Shown piece by piece: positions 44,371-55,576 of a DNA stretch of 64,000 bases. The translations under genes and the position numbers were made by a program. The notes beneath the pieces are model-generated. The model did not search any database. It was not told where the DNA came from and saw nothing but the letters and a program-made list of their open reading frames with translations. Positions within the stretch are counted from its first letter, which is position 1; the number at the start of each line of letters is the position of its first letter. The DNA comes from Gambelia wislizenii (taxonomy: Eukaryota > Chordata > Lepidosauria > Squamata > Crotaphytidae): contig JAUMIR010000005.1 in NCBI GenBank assembly GCA_030847615.1, positions 109,025,116 to 109,089,115 on the forward strand, read 5' to 3'.

Positions 44371-45143
44371 ATTACATTTCAATCCCAGTATATTTATACG
44401 TAGCTTCCCTCCTTCCAAATGATTCTCATAACAACCATGTCAGGCTAAAAGGGAGTGACTGTCTTAATGTTATCCAGTTAATTCCATGGCTCAGTTGCAT
44501 TTAAAATCCAACTAGAACCTGGGTCCAACAAGATCTAGTCCAGTACTCTCACCACATCACTACACTATTTTAACCCTGGCTCCACACTATTTTCTCATTG
44601 AAAACCTCTGTGTGATACTGTTTACCAGTTTAGGAGAAACATACAGATGATAGACAGTTTGCCCCTAATTAAAACTCTTTTGGCTCCCCTCATAATCTGT
44701 TCACTATTTTTCAAACTCTTTCAATTCAATTTAAATTTCATTTCAGGTATAACTTCTGCCAGTTTGCCACAGTCTCTGAGCCTCCACCAATTTCAACAGC
44801 AATTTAGCTCAACTCAGGGTTGTCTAAATGGCAAAAATACTCCTCACAGAATGTTTGGATAATACTCTCTGCCTCAATGGGATCCCACATCATTTCAATA
44901 TATTGGGAAGGAGGGGGGGTCAAAGCTGCCATATACTGTGTGGGAGAAGCCTTCCCAGCTTTCCCCAAAACTTTTTAAAAACAATGGGGGAGGCGTGTGC
45001 ACATTGTTACTCATTGGGACAAGCAATTCAATTTGATTCCCTATACGAGCGGAAGTTGAAAATTGGTTGTTGGATGTGCATGGGGGGTAGAGCAAGTGCC
45101 TGAAGCGGATATATTGGATTTTCACCTTAGTGAGTGAACACAA
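44371..45143. other. no recognised feature
   Basis: No gene or clear repeat. Short frames at 44647 and 44828 have no domain. Confidence 0.4.
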
Positions 45144-45471
45144 AGGACTTTTTCAAATGGGGAACCCCCCTGTGGTGATCAGGAGGAGGACGGCGCTGTC
45201 CAACTTACAGCACTCCATTTCAGATGCTGCCATCCTCCTCCAGACCTTCCCTTGTGCTTCCTCCATGCTGCAAGCACGAGAAACATGCCACTTTTATTGA
45301 CGGGGTTTTTCTGTTAATAAAAGTGGTGAGTTTCTTGCACCTGCACCATGGAGGAAGCATGGAGGAAGATCTGGAGGAGGATGGCAGTGTCCGAAATGGA
45401 GCACTGTAAGCGGGACAGCACCATCCTCCTCCTGACCTCCACAGGTTTTTTTCCCTGTTTGAAAAAGTCCT
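45144..45471. mobile_element. foldback (palindromic) MITE
   Basis: The two halves are inverted copies of each other: left arm AGGACTTTTTCAAATGGGG, GGAGGAGGACGGCGCTGTCC and ATCCTCCTCCAGA; the right arm read in reverse gives the same blocks at roughly 83-85% by eye. The centre is near 45308 between CACTTTTATT and AATAAAAGTG. Ends are AGGACTTTTTC...GAAAAAGTCCT. I could not define a target duplication, so superfamily is open. Confidence 0.85.
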
Positions 45472-45852
45472 AAGACAATAAAATTGGTGTGTGTGTGATT
45501 ATTTTGTTAAAATGAAAGGCTGCTCTTTGTATGCAGACTCGGAGAAATAAAGAGACCACACACATAATATGGGGTGAATAAAATGGGATCTTTATTTATC
45601 ACCCTACTTATTTAAATTCCCTTTGAATCTTCAGAGGGGGGAGGCAATGTGGTGAGGGAGCAGCTGGGGTGGATCGTCCCTTCCGGACTTATGCCCCAGC
45701 TTCCCCCAGGCGAACACCTAAGCCCTGTTGAGTAACCCCAGAAAGTGGGGTTGCTATCCAGCCGGCTCATGTCTGGAAGGTCAACCCGAAAGTCCCTCAC
45801 CCAATCCATAGAGATTAAGGTGAGGGGATTATCCTTCAGGCCAACCCTAAGG

Positions 45853-46558
45853 TAATAATAATAATAATAAAATTTATTTATACCCCGCCCCTCTGTTAAA
45901 CAATCGGGGTGGCTTACAAAAATTAAAATACAATACAGATAAAATCCCCAAACACCCCCCACCCCACCCTCCCCCATAAAAAAATATTAAACAATTATAA
46001 ATTAAAACCAACTAATCTAAAATCACAATTAAAAACAATAAATACATTAAAATACTATAAATGGCCAGTGGACTAAAAGAAGCCAGGATCCCCTGAGGCC
46101 GGGATCTAATTAGGAAAGGCCTGCCGAAAGAGATCCGTCTTTAGTGCTTTTTTTAAAGCTACTCAGGGTTGTTATCTGACGGATCTCGTTCGGCAGGTCA
46201 TTCCACAATTTGGGGGCGATTACCGAAAAGGCCCTCTGGGAGGTTGCAGACAGCCTAGATTTTTGTGGCTGAAGCAAATTCCTCCCAGAGGACCGGAGTG
46301 CACGGGGAGGATTGTATGGGAGGAGGCGGTTCCGGAGATAAGTTGGACCCAAGCCATTTAGGGCTTTAAAGGTAATAACCAACACCTTATACTGGGCCCA
46401 GAAACTGATAGGCAACCAGTGGAGAGATCTTAACACTGGAGTTATATGGTCTCTCTGAGATGTTCCCGAGACCACTCTGGCTGCCATATTTTGTACCAAC
46501 TGAAGTTTCTGGACCAAGCATGAGGTAGGTCTCTTTCTGTTCTCCCAGATTGTACAAT
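45853..46558 (-). mobile_element. L2-like LINE 3' end inside DIRS copy C
   Basis: Minus-strand L2: an open frame to 46110 with LVQKLQLVQNMAARVVSG, SLHWLPISFWAQYKVLVI, FKALNGLGPTYL, SQRAFSVIAPKLWNDLP and SFKKSTK, the classic L2 C-terminus. Then comes a 3' UTR ending GCGGGGTATAAATAAATT and (TTA)n. Flanked by CTAAGG at 45847-45852 and 46559-46564, a 6-bp target duplication that splits DIRS sequence continuous in copy B. Confidence 0.9.
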
Positions 46559-46675
46559 CTAAGGAGACCCTTCCAGAGACTGTCCCTTCACCGAAATCAG
46601 TGCCATAGGTGCACACCGTAATCTACGCCTCCCCCTTTCCCGCCATAGATAAGGGGCAAGTTTCCATTTTGTCCC

Positions 46676-47164
46676 TTACTCCCCCACCAGCTTGTCCAAA
46701 AGGTCACTCAACCCCTGCTGAAGATCGCCCAGAAATATCAAGTTCCCCATGTCTGAGAGATGCACTCTATCAGCTCTGTAGAGCTCAGGCCTCTCAAACA
46801 CTATCTGGGGATGTGCCAAGTAGTAACCACCCATTGAAACCAAAAAAATTCCAATTTGCTTATTGACTTTCTGCCTGACCCTGTCAATCAAGCGGGGATT
46901 CCCCTCCCCGCGACATAACTGCCTAGGCAAAATGGCCAACCACATGATGGTGACTGCAGGCCACCTAAACCTGATCACCTCCAAATCATGTGATGCCTGT
47001 ATAACCAATGCTTTGCCTATAAGTAGGCCCAAATTGTTTCCACCGAGGTGGAGAACCAAAACATCGGATGGAGGCCCTCCACATTCCTCAAACAACAGTG
47101 ACATGAGACCATGCCAGCGTAGTCCCCTCTTCCTCAACCACTCAATAACCCCCCTGTCTCCCAA
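46676..47164 (-). CDS. DIRS SGNH/GDSL hydrolase ORF (copy C)
   Basis: A 162-codon minus-strand frame, intact over the C-terminal two thirds of the domain: VLVLHLGGNNLGLLIGKALV (GxN block), RWPAVTIMWLAILPRQL, FERPELYRADRVHLSDMGN (D-x-x-H block as DRVH), GDLQQGLSDLLDKLVGE. The block I Ser would be before the frame start. Compared with copy B, GGND is GGNN. It may or may not be expressed; in context it is a transposon gene, probably dead. Confidence 0.78.
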   Translation of the reverse strand: MGDRGVIEWLRKRGLRWHGLMSLLFEECGGPPSDVLVLHLGGNNLGLLIGKALVIQASHDLEVIRFRWPAVTIMWLAILPRQLCRGEGNPRLIDRVRQKVNKQIGIFLVSMGGYYLAHPQIVFERPELYRADRVHLSDMGNLIFLGDLQQGLSDLLDKLVGE

Positions 47165-47264
47165 GCTGAGGTGAGGTCCCTAGTAACTCAGCCGGGCCTG
47201 TCGGGCTGCCCAGTAGACCATACTGTGGCCGCAGATCAGCACCCGGCATCTCACCTTCTGTGGT

Positions 47265-47966
47265 CTAAGACCTGGAAGACAAAAGGGGAAGAGAGCAAGT
47301 TAGTATGTTAAGAAGATGGATATACCTCCGATAGGAGGATGACTTCCAATGCCCAATCCATTGGATCGCTGCTGCTGGCAGACCCATTGCCGCAGCTGTG
47401 GAGGAGGCCCCTATGTCAAAGGAATGTGTCCCGAACTTGACTCCCTTCAACCTCAGTTGTTCCAAAGCCTTCGATGTAACTGCCCAAAGCTGGTACCTGG
47501 TGAGAGGGGAAGAATCAGCATGAACAAACAACGCCCCTGGGCGTCCCCCTCTGACTTGAAGATAACCCTGTAAAGCAAATACTGGACATATTGTGCTATT
47601 ACTACAACATCTGAGCATTGTTGTTTTACCCCTCCCTAATTGGTCAGTCTTAGAAAATTGTAAAGTGAATGTTATTTCCTGCTCTGTCACCCTTATATCC
47701 CGGTATTCGAGGGCTTTCCCAGTAGTAGCGGATTTTGATGTGACCACTAATTCGCTCACACGAAGTGCTCCGAACAAAGCAAGCAATGCAGCTGCATGAA
47801 AAAGTAGGGCATCATAAGGAGAAGAGCAAACCCCCACCCATACCTGCTGCTGTTGTGATCCAGAAGCACCATCCCCATGGATCCTCTTCTCCAACGCATC
47901 TAGGCATGCAAGAATCTGATTAGTAATGTTGCCCTTTTTCCCAGAATGCTTCATGGGCTTTGACAC
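47265..47966 (-). pseudogene. DIRS gag-tyrosine recombinase fusion (copy C)
   Basis: One 233-codon minus-strand frame begins with a gag segment (KGNITNQILACLDALEKRI, compare KLTNEILAHLDSLEKNI in copy B) and runs after QQQQ straight into the recombinase (LFHAAALLALFGALRVSELV, with the first catalytic Arg; TLQFSKTDQL; SPLTRYQLWAVTSKALEQL; GTHSFDIGA; IGHWKSSSYRRYI). The HxxR box reads HSFD, so the second catalytic Arg is lost. The start codon available is GTG at the edge or an ATG at MKHSGK. Confidence 0.82.
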
Positions 47967-48069
47967 TTCCTGTCCCCTTATCCCCTGTATTTTTCAAGCT
48001 GTTGAATCCTGTCCAGGATTGCTTGCCATGGGGCCTCCTCCTTGTCCTCACTAGATGACACTGGGGGGG
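47967..48069 (-). pseudogene. DIRS gag N-terminal fragment (copy C)
   Basis: Encodes SSSEDKEEAPWQAILDRIQQ, equivalent to the copy B gag near 14680-14740. A one-base shift near 47985 separates it from the fusion frame. The sequence ends at the Tigger-like element. Confidence 0.7.
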
Positions 48070-48407
48070 GCAATGGGTGCAGGCCATCCCCCTCCCTCCC
48101 CGGGCCTTCACAGAGCCTTCTAAGGCCCTGTGGAGGCCTCCCCGGCCCTCCCCCTACCACCCCGGGCCTTCATGGAGCCTTCTAAGGCTCCGTGAAGGCC
48201 TCCCTGGCCCTCCCCCCTCCCCCCAGGCCTTCATGGGGCCTTCTAAGGCTCTTTAGAGGCCTCCTTGGGCCTCCCCCTCCCACTCCAGGCCTTCACAGGG
48301 CCTCCAGGAGGCCCCTTGTCACGGTTTTGGGAGGGTGGGGGGCCCTCCCAAAACCGCAAATAATCAAAACCGTGAATGCTAAGTTTGCGAATGTGGAGGG
48401 GAAACTG
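48070..48407 (-). mobile_element. Tigger-like MITE fragment with GGCCTTC repeats
   Basis: The right end, GCGAATGTGGAGGGG then CTGTA, is the reverse complement of the left TIR of the element at 57519. Inside are CACGGTTTTGGGAGG and GGGCCTTCATGGAGCC-like tandem units of about 60 bp. The left TIR is missing, so the copy is truncated there. Confidence 0.75.
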
Positions 48408-48411
48408 TATA

Positions 48412-48850
48412 ATCTATGTACCTTAAAAAAATCAGGACCCACCCCAGTTTCTTCCAAAACAGCCTTCATGAACGTCCATCTCAGATTATTGAAGGCTTTC
48501 TCAGCATCTGTGAAAATTAGAGCCACCTGTTTCTCATTGTTTTTCTCGTATTATTCTAATATGTTCAAAGCTATTCTAATATTATCTGCTAAAGATCTTC
48601 CCGGGATGAAGCCACTTTGGCTCTGATGTATAAATTAGGATAGAATAGATTTTAATCTATTAGCTAAAATTGTTGTCAGAATTTTATAATCAACTTTCAG
48701 AAGTTAGATCGGTTGATAGTTTCTTACATATAACATGTCTTTTCAGTCCTTTGGGATCAGCACTATTTCTGCTGTTCCCCATGTTTTGGGAATACCCTCT
48801 GAAAAGAGTTTTGTTTTTAAATGAGTGATGATTTTGAAAGACACCACATT
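48412..48850 (-). pseudogene. L1 ORF2 reverse transcriptase fragment
   Basis: On the minus strand: WGTAEIVLIPKD, DYKILTTILANRLK, HQSQSGFIPGRSLADNI, then VALIFTDAEKAFNNLRWTFM and VLEETGVGPDFF. These are the L1 RT finger and palm A blocks. Stops and frameshifts are present. The fragment stops at the Tigger-like element boundary, where it may continue no further. Confidence 0.8.
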
Positions 48851-48965
48851 CCATCATTGCAATGAATTTTCTGGTTACATTAAGCTTCCTTTATTATCCA
48901 GGTACTATCAATTCAGCCAGTGAACGAACTCTAGATGCATATGATAATGTGGCACTACAGTTTAG

Positions 48966-49237
48966 TGTGGTGTAGTGGTTTGAGCATTGAACTACTTACT
49001 ACTCTGGACACCAGGGTTTGAATCCCCACTCAGCCATGGAAACCTACTGTGTGACTGGGCAAGTCACATTCTCTCAGCTTCAGAGCAAGGCTATGACAAA
49101 CCCTCTTTGAACAAATCTTACCAAGAAAACCCTGTGATAGGTTTGCATTACAGTCACCATAAGTCAATAACAACTTGAAGGCAAACATCAACAAAAAAAA
49201 CCCAAAACAACAACAACAGCAACAGCAGCAGCAACAA
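48966..49237 (+). mobile_element. tRNA-derived SINE with BovB-like tail, copy 2
   Basis: Head GTGTGGTGTAGTGGTTTGAG, B box GGGTTTGAATCCC, body CAGCCATGGAAACCTACTG, and tail CACCATAAGTCAATAACAACTTGAAGGC ending in CAA/CAG repeats to about 49237. Same family as 44142-44370. Confidence 0.88.
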
Positions 49238-49423
49238 TTTATATCTCTCATGAAGGGTGAAGTTCTGAGACACCTTGCTGAGCAATGACATTTCCCAATA
49301 GGAAGGTGTCTGCAACCAAGAGCCAGCAGAGAGCCAAAGGGATTCTATTTTAGATAAAGTTTCCTTCTCTCATCTTGACAATGATCTGTGGTGCTTAATA
49401 ACCACTAGAGCTCTTTTCTGAAA

Positions 49424-49590
49424 TTTTATTTATTTAATTTATTTTTTATTTAGTTATTTATACCCCGCTCTTCAGCCACAAGGCTATCAGAGCGGCCTAC
49501 AAATTGTTTTAAGCAATAGCTATTTACACATATACACTGCATTAAACAGTTTCTTTCCAATGTGTGTTAGCTAATTGCCCCCCACATGCT
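49424..49590 (-). mobile_element. Sauria-type SINE, 3' part
   Basis: Minus-strand copy: reversed tail TTATTTATACCCCGCTCTTC, then CACAAGGCTATCAGAGCGG and TTAGCTAATTGCCCCCC. The tRNA head is missing. Confidence 0.85.
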
Positions 49591-52500
49591 TTTAGAGTGA
49601 CTATTACACTGACTGGCTTTCATGCCCCCTTTATCCTTCTATGACTGATAGAGTGTAAAAACAGGGCAATCTTTTCATCAAGTAATCCTATTTCCAGGAA
49701 TATGTGTGTATGCCTTTTCCTTCCTCATGCAAATGGGCACCTTTGTGGCATTCAGTTTTTCCGATCCATGTTGCGATGGAAAAAATCAGCCTTGGCAAGT
49801 TAGATGTAAAGAGAATGTGACAACCATCTCAAGAGGACACACCAACATAAACTTTCACTTCAACAATGGTTTCTTTAGTCTTGTTTCCTCTTTTAAACAG
49901 AATCAAGTTGCAAAGATATTCATAAACAGTTTGGTCATTTTTCTGATATGCTATTGTTCTATGTATGTTTCAAATTCCCCTTTTCAGGATTAGAGGGATA
50001 AGAATTCAAGAACAATCTTGCAAATGCTATGACATATGATTTTGTGAAATGTCATAACTGATACTATAATGCTACCAGTGTTAAGCATGACTTACACCTC
50101 ACTCCCAGACACCGCACTTCTTGAATTTTGGTTCATCAATGTGACTTTCCACAAGGGAAAAAGCACAGGATGGTCTCAGAAAAGGTCATCTATGTTTTAT
50201 CCTAGGGAAGTCTAAGGCTAAAAGCCAAAAAGGACATATTTCCGAGGAAAAGGGAGACAATGGATGAAATGAAACCTTTGTATTTGCTGATTTTGAAACT
50301 TCCTTTCCTTAATCCCAAACCTTAAGAGACAGGTTGCTCAAGCTTTTAAAGTCCAATCACTGGACATTAAGAAACACATTAGCATCTTTCCCAAATATGC
50401 CCAAGTGCGCATAGACTTCTGTTCCAGGTGACCCTATATCATTCTGTGTGGCCATTCTGTGTTCCTCCATCCATTTTGCCGGATTGACTACAGGACAGGT
50501 TGTATCACCCCAACAAATCCTTTCGTTACTCTCTATCCAAGTTTTTCCTACTGTTTTTCCTATAGCCTTGTGTGAATGCTTTTTCTGAGTGAATGTGTGT
50601 GTGTGGTGTTATTTTATTTTGAACTCTTTAATAAAAACCATACTTAATTTTACAAGTGTGTGTATTCCATCCAGAGTAGTACTGGTAGACACAGGTTTGC
50701 AAGATTCCCTTGTTACCCCCTTTCGCATAGCTGAAGTCAAATTGCTGCTAATTTCCCCAACATATTAGAAACTCAATATTTTGTTTGAATTTTCCAAGGA
50801 GCATTTTGTGTAACACCAGGGACTAAAAGGAGCAAGGTAAAGTGGGGAAAAAGTTAAGAGGGTATATCCATCCTGCCCCTCCCCTTTAAGACAGGATATA
50901 ATATTGTGGATAAAGGAACACAACTTGATCAACTAAAAAATAAGGATCTGCAATGGTTAATCAAGCAAAAGGTGGGCATCATATGGCTCCTCATGAAATT
51001 TCTGCTGACAACCCCTGGTAGGGTGCTGGATGATCTCACCCCTGTTGTAAGCATTAGGTTAAATAAAACCTACCTGAGTGTACGATTCCCAACCGGATAC
51101 GAAAAGAGGCAGGGAGAGAGGGTAGCTCCATTGTTTCCAGCCCATTGCCCTACTTGTCTGAGGCCAATGGTCTAATCCAGGGTGGAAATAGTGTAGGCCA
51201 CAGACTGCATGTGTCCTGCCCAGGTCATACGTGTGCCCTCAGATCATCCTCCTGGACTTCCTCAAGTTTCCCCTTTACAACTATTATTTTTTGGGGGGGG
51301 GCGGGGAATACTGAATTTCTGGGTGTGGGGGAGGTGATTTTTGACTAAAACAAGCTATCCCTCATTCACCTTATTTTAGCCCTCAAAGCTCTTAAAATGA
51401 AATTTCCAGTGAATTTTGTTTCATTGGAAACCAAAAGTATGGTCCTTCATGGGGATCCAAGTGAAGGAAGCCCCTACAAGAAACGTATGGCAGCTCACAC
51501 CTTATGTAGGCCAATAGGGGTCAAGGATTACTCCCCTCTTTCCTCCTCTCAAATAAGCTACAAGAGCTAGCATGGGCCAATGGGGCTTCACCAGAATTTG
51601 CCAAGGTTAGAGTGAACATTAGTGACAAAAATCTGGCAATTATGGTTGCTCTTAGTTTCTCATCTTTACAATGTTCAGATTGCTCTATCCCATTGTCACA
51701 GCAGCTTTAAATAAGTAATTTAAAAAGTTCAGCCAAACATGGGACTCTGTATGTGTGCGTTTAGACACATACAAACAAACACACACAGAGACATCTGGGA
51801 GAAAAGTCCCATCAAACTCTAGTGGGGAAGGCAGCTATGACTGAGCTGTTAAACACCATACTTATCAGTTCAGTTTGCAGCTTTCAAACATGGAGAACAC
51901 TATTAAACATCTATTACAATTTGCAAATTTCTTGTAATATTTACCAAAATTACCTTTGTTGTGATTTCCACCTCTTAGTTCTAGTCCTCTAATCCATAAA
52001 AAGCAGGTCAGGTCAGATACTATTCTCCCTTCCTCACTACCAGTTCTATTTCATTTCTTTGTTTGAAATGAATGCTTTTAAACCTATTCATTTGGTATTC
52101 ATTTTTGACCTAGCAGAAAATGTCTCTCCCCATCCCTCCACCCAGAGGCCATCTAGTAAAGTGCCTTTGCTATGGTAAAGATCTTGCTTGCAGTCTTACT
52201 TTTCATTTTGGAAAATAATGTGCTGCTGTCTTTTGTCCTAGGCTTCTGTTTATTTCCAGGACTCCAGGGAAGCATACTGGCAACATGCTCCTTTTTATCT
52301 GTTATTTCCCCTTATAGTTCTTAAAAGGCCTACTGTTGTTAGCAACTATTAAAGATGTTATTTCAGTTACACTGAGGACAGCTAATGAGGAAAAAAAATG
52401 AATGCCACTGCTTTTGACATTTTTAACATACCAAATGAAACAAAGACTGTCTTCAGCCAGCACAATCAACCATCTAAATGTTAATCCCTTAAAATGTATA

Positions 52501-52655
52501 AAGTGAACCTATTTGTATTATTAGGATATGACTCAGGCAAAGTTAATGATTTTAAGTACCATGTACAAATAGAAAATAATTATTTTATTATTTTTAAAGA
52601 AATAAAGACAATGGAGCATTATTTGGAAAAAGACATACATGTGTGATGTTCAATA
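49591..52655. other. no confident feature
   Basis: Unique sequence. The 50340-50680 stretch ends with a TG repeat, TTTATTTTGAACTCTTTAATAAAAACC, and could be an old LTR, but I found no partner. A G run lies at 51292-51305. No coding region with a domain was recognised. Confidence 0.4.
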
Positions 52656-52908
52656 CAGTAGGACTCCTGTATCCACTGATTCACTATCCACTGATTCAAT
52701 TATCCATGGGACACAAAGCAGCACACCTACCATAGAGTCTTCCTAGAAAATGTGTCCTCTCTAGCCATTTTCTAGGTCCTCCAAGGCAACTCTATGGTTT
52801 TTTAAACCGGAAGTACCATTATTTTCAATGGTGTTTGATATTATCCATGGTTTTTCAGTATCCACCCCCCGCCCCGAACCAATCCCCAGCAGATATGGGT
52901 TCCTACTG
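52656..52908. mobile_element. Tigger-like MITE
   Basis: The left end CAGTAGGACTCCTGTATCC and the right end, reversed CAGTAGGAACCCATATCTG, form TIRs flanked by TA (52654-52655 and 52909-52910). The interior has AACCGGAAGTACCATTATTTT and ATTATCCATGG, features of Tigger-derived MITEs. No coding capacity. Confidence 0.85.
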
Positions 52909-53599
52909 TATTAGCATTTCAACCAGCAAGGTTCAAAGCCTATAACTAGTAGAATTTAGTGAGTGATAGAGGAGCAACTGTGCAACCCATAATTCAGTCT
53001 TATCTTTGTGATGAACTCATTAAGCAAAACAGCCAGCCTAAAGTAATACTTTAGGCAGAGTGAGGCAACCAGAAGCAGTGACTTGCTCCACTCTCTGCTT
53101 CTTAGGAATTTTAAGGGGTTAGGATTTTTTTATTGGAATAAGACCATTGTACTGAAAAATACACCTGACTGCAAAAGGCCATAACAATAACACAAAAATA
53201 ATATTGTTTTCTTCTTTTCTTACTAATACAAAAATAAAACTATCTATCCTAACACTAATACATTTTTCCTCTTAATCTAAACACACTATAATCACATTAT
53301 ATTTACACAATACAATTATACTTATTTGGAAAAGAAAATAATAATAATAAAAGATTAATTAAAAGATTAATTTAAAAATAATACAAAATTATACAAAAAT
53401 ACAATAATAATAATAAAATATTTATTTATTTAAAATTTCCTCTTATGTTATTGCTGGGGTTGTCTCACTAAACCATGGCCAACCTTTTTCCAATGATGGT
53501 TTGGCAATTTCTCTTTTTCACTCAGAGCTAAATTTTCAATTATGTTCTTCACATAATAAGTAGTGCCTTTTACATCCTGCAGATTTTGACTTTTCACCT

Positions 53600-54530
53600 C
53601 TCTCTGTCTTTGGAAAAAAAAAACACCTAACATCACATAGAGGTTGACAGGCACACCGTGTACCAGGGTACTTTCCAAAAACTCTCAGCCATGGAAGCAG
53701 GCTCCTTCCTCTTCCTCTTTTGGCCCACTGACTTTCTGGGTCCCCTGACACCCTCTGGAGGTTCAGTCCCTGAAAGTATTGTCTCCCAAGCCTGTTGTGC
53801 CAAATCTGGCCACTCCAGGACCCAGGCCACCTCCTACCATGTTTCCCGGGCACTTGGGCAGTCCTGGACAAAATGTCTGATCGTCTCCTTTTGTGCCATG
53901 CCACTCAAAATCTTAGCCTTTTTACATTTCAGACAAGGACATGTCTGCTCATCTTCTGCAGTCCACAGTCTCCTTCCCCTCAGATTAAGAACCTGATGGT
54001 AGAGCCTCAACTTCAAGTCCCACAACCTTTTGGGGACCCTTTTGTCCATGAAATACTCAGTCGGGCTAGTCTGGTGTTTTAGGTAGTCTGACAAATCTGG
54101 TTTGGCCTGACGTTTTTGCAAACACGGGTTAACATGAATCTCCTCCACTATTTTTCTGTACAAACCTCTCTTGATGCTCTGACCTGGCCTGTCTTCACCC
54201 TTCAACTCCTCAGCATGGATTTTATATTTCTTTAGGTAAAAAACAAAGTCTCTCAAAAAATCTGGAGCTTTCAATTTTTCAGGCAAAGAAAACCTAAAAC
54301 TTAATGAGCCTTCCTCCCACCAAGTCTTTCCCCATCTAGTCCCCATCCAGCACTCACAAAACAAAACTAGCCAAGCCTGAGGTTGAATCTGACCCCTTTG
54401 CAACAGAGAGACTTTCCCAAAATATGGGGCAGAAAAGATGGTGATGAACTTAGGTCCCAGGGCTGCTAAGTCCAGGCCCCCTTGCTCTACCTGCCCATAA
54501 GCCACTGCTCTTGCCAGGGGGAATGTGGCC
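53600..54530 (-). pseudogene. Tx1-like ORF2 C-terminal domain
   Basis: Frame 54532-53834: FREPNP-type LYRKIVEEIHVNP, KLRLYHQVLNLRGRRLW, then CPCLKCKKAKILSGMAQKET, IRHFVQDC, a C-x2-C...H...C cluster. Sequence continues to PEGVRGPRKSVGQKRKRK in another frame. In LINEs such a cluster sits after RT and likely binds nucleic acid. Confidence 0.7.
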
Positions 54531-54539
54531 ATTCCCCAA

Positions 54540-55576
54540 AGGAACTTGAAGAGAACCCAATCGGCTTAGGGGACAACCTTGCCTCACCCTAGAATTTAAC
54601 TTAATCCTCTTTCTTCTATGGCCATTGACTTGCAAAACCACCTCTGCATCCCTATAAAACAATTTTACTAAAGCAATAAATCTCTCTGACACTCCTTTCC
54701 ACTTGAGGGCTTCCCATAGGAACGTATGATCTACATTGACAAAAGCTTTCATCTGGTCGACCTGTAGGATTTGACCAGTCCAAGCTCTCTCCTTGCTGAG
54801 TCAGAACACTTCCCGAAACAAAGAGTCTACCATAGTCCTACCTGGCACAGCACTGGACTGTGCTTCCATCACAATCTTATCAGCCACCTTAGCCAGCCGA
54901 TTGTTCAGTATTTTTGCCAACATGCGGTAGTCTATATTGGTCAGAGCTACGGGGTGCCAGTTTTTTGGGAGGGTAGGATCGCCCTCCTTTTGGAAAAAAT
55001 CAGGACCCCTTGATAAAACGTCTCAGGGAGCTCATTATTATTCCACAAAAAATTAAACAAAGTGGTTAAAGGGGGAACAATCCACTTCCTGTAAACTTTA
55101 TAAAAATTCCAACTGAAGCCATCTGGGCCAGGGGCCGACTTACCCTTCCCCTGAACTATGACCTCATGAACTTCTTGTTCTTCTATAGGAGAGGCCAACC
55201 TCCTCCTGTCCTCTGGACTCAAACCCTTATAGAGGGTGCCCATCTGGTCCTCTGAAAAAGCTTGGAAAAAAACCTTAATCTCTTCTATATCTATGTTCTT
55301 CCAAGCATATAACTGCCTGTAATATCCCTCCATGATATCCAGCATCTCACTTGGTCTAAATGCAATAGGGTCTGACTCAGAGGCCCTCAAGCCATTTAAT
55401 TCGATAGGAGCCTTTGGACTCCGGGCGCCTGCCCACTCATCCACATCGACCACAGCACCTTGAGTCCTGAAACTTTTACTCCTCTTTCTGTTTTGTCTTT
55501 GCTTTTGGCAAAATCTTGCTATCACTCCCTTCGCCCAGGTAAGCTCTTGTTCTGAAAAAGGAACACCTTGTTTCAA
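54540..55576 (-). pseudogene. Tx1-like reverse transcriptase, YxDD region deleted
   Basis: Frame 55576-54947 has MLDIMEGYYRQLYAW, GKSAPGPDGFSWNFYKVY, LFNFLWNNNELPETFYQGVL. Frame 54752-54580: KAFVNVDHTFLWEALKWKG, RVRQGCPLS. Directly after CPLS the sequence jumps to thumb-like sequence (SLQVPLGNGHIP), so the stretch that would hold YxDD is absent. Pieces lie in different frames. Confidence 0.78.

Larger units (their letters stand above)
45546..48069 (-). mobile_element. DIRS/Ngaro-like retrotransposon copy C, compact
   Basis: Minus-strand DIRS with the same 3' tail as copy B (AATAAAGAGACCACAC at 45546). It keeps the gag N-terminal region, the tyrosine recombinase and the hydrolase but has lost the rest of gag, RT and RNase H. 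An L2 is inserted in the 3' part, and a Tigger-like element abuts its 5' side, so the leader is missing. Two of its three frames are long and open. Confidence 0.85.
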
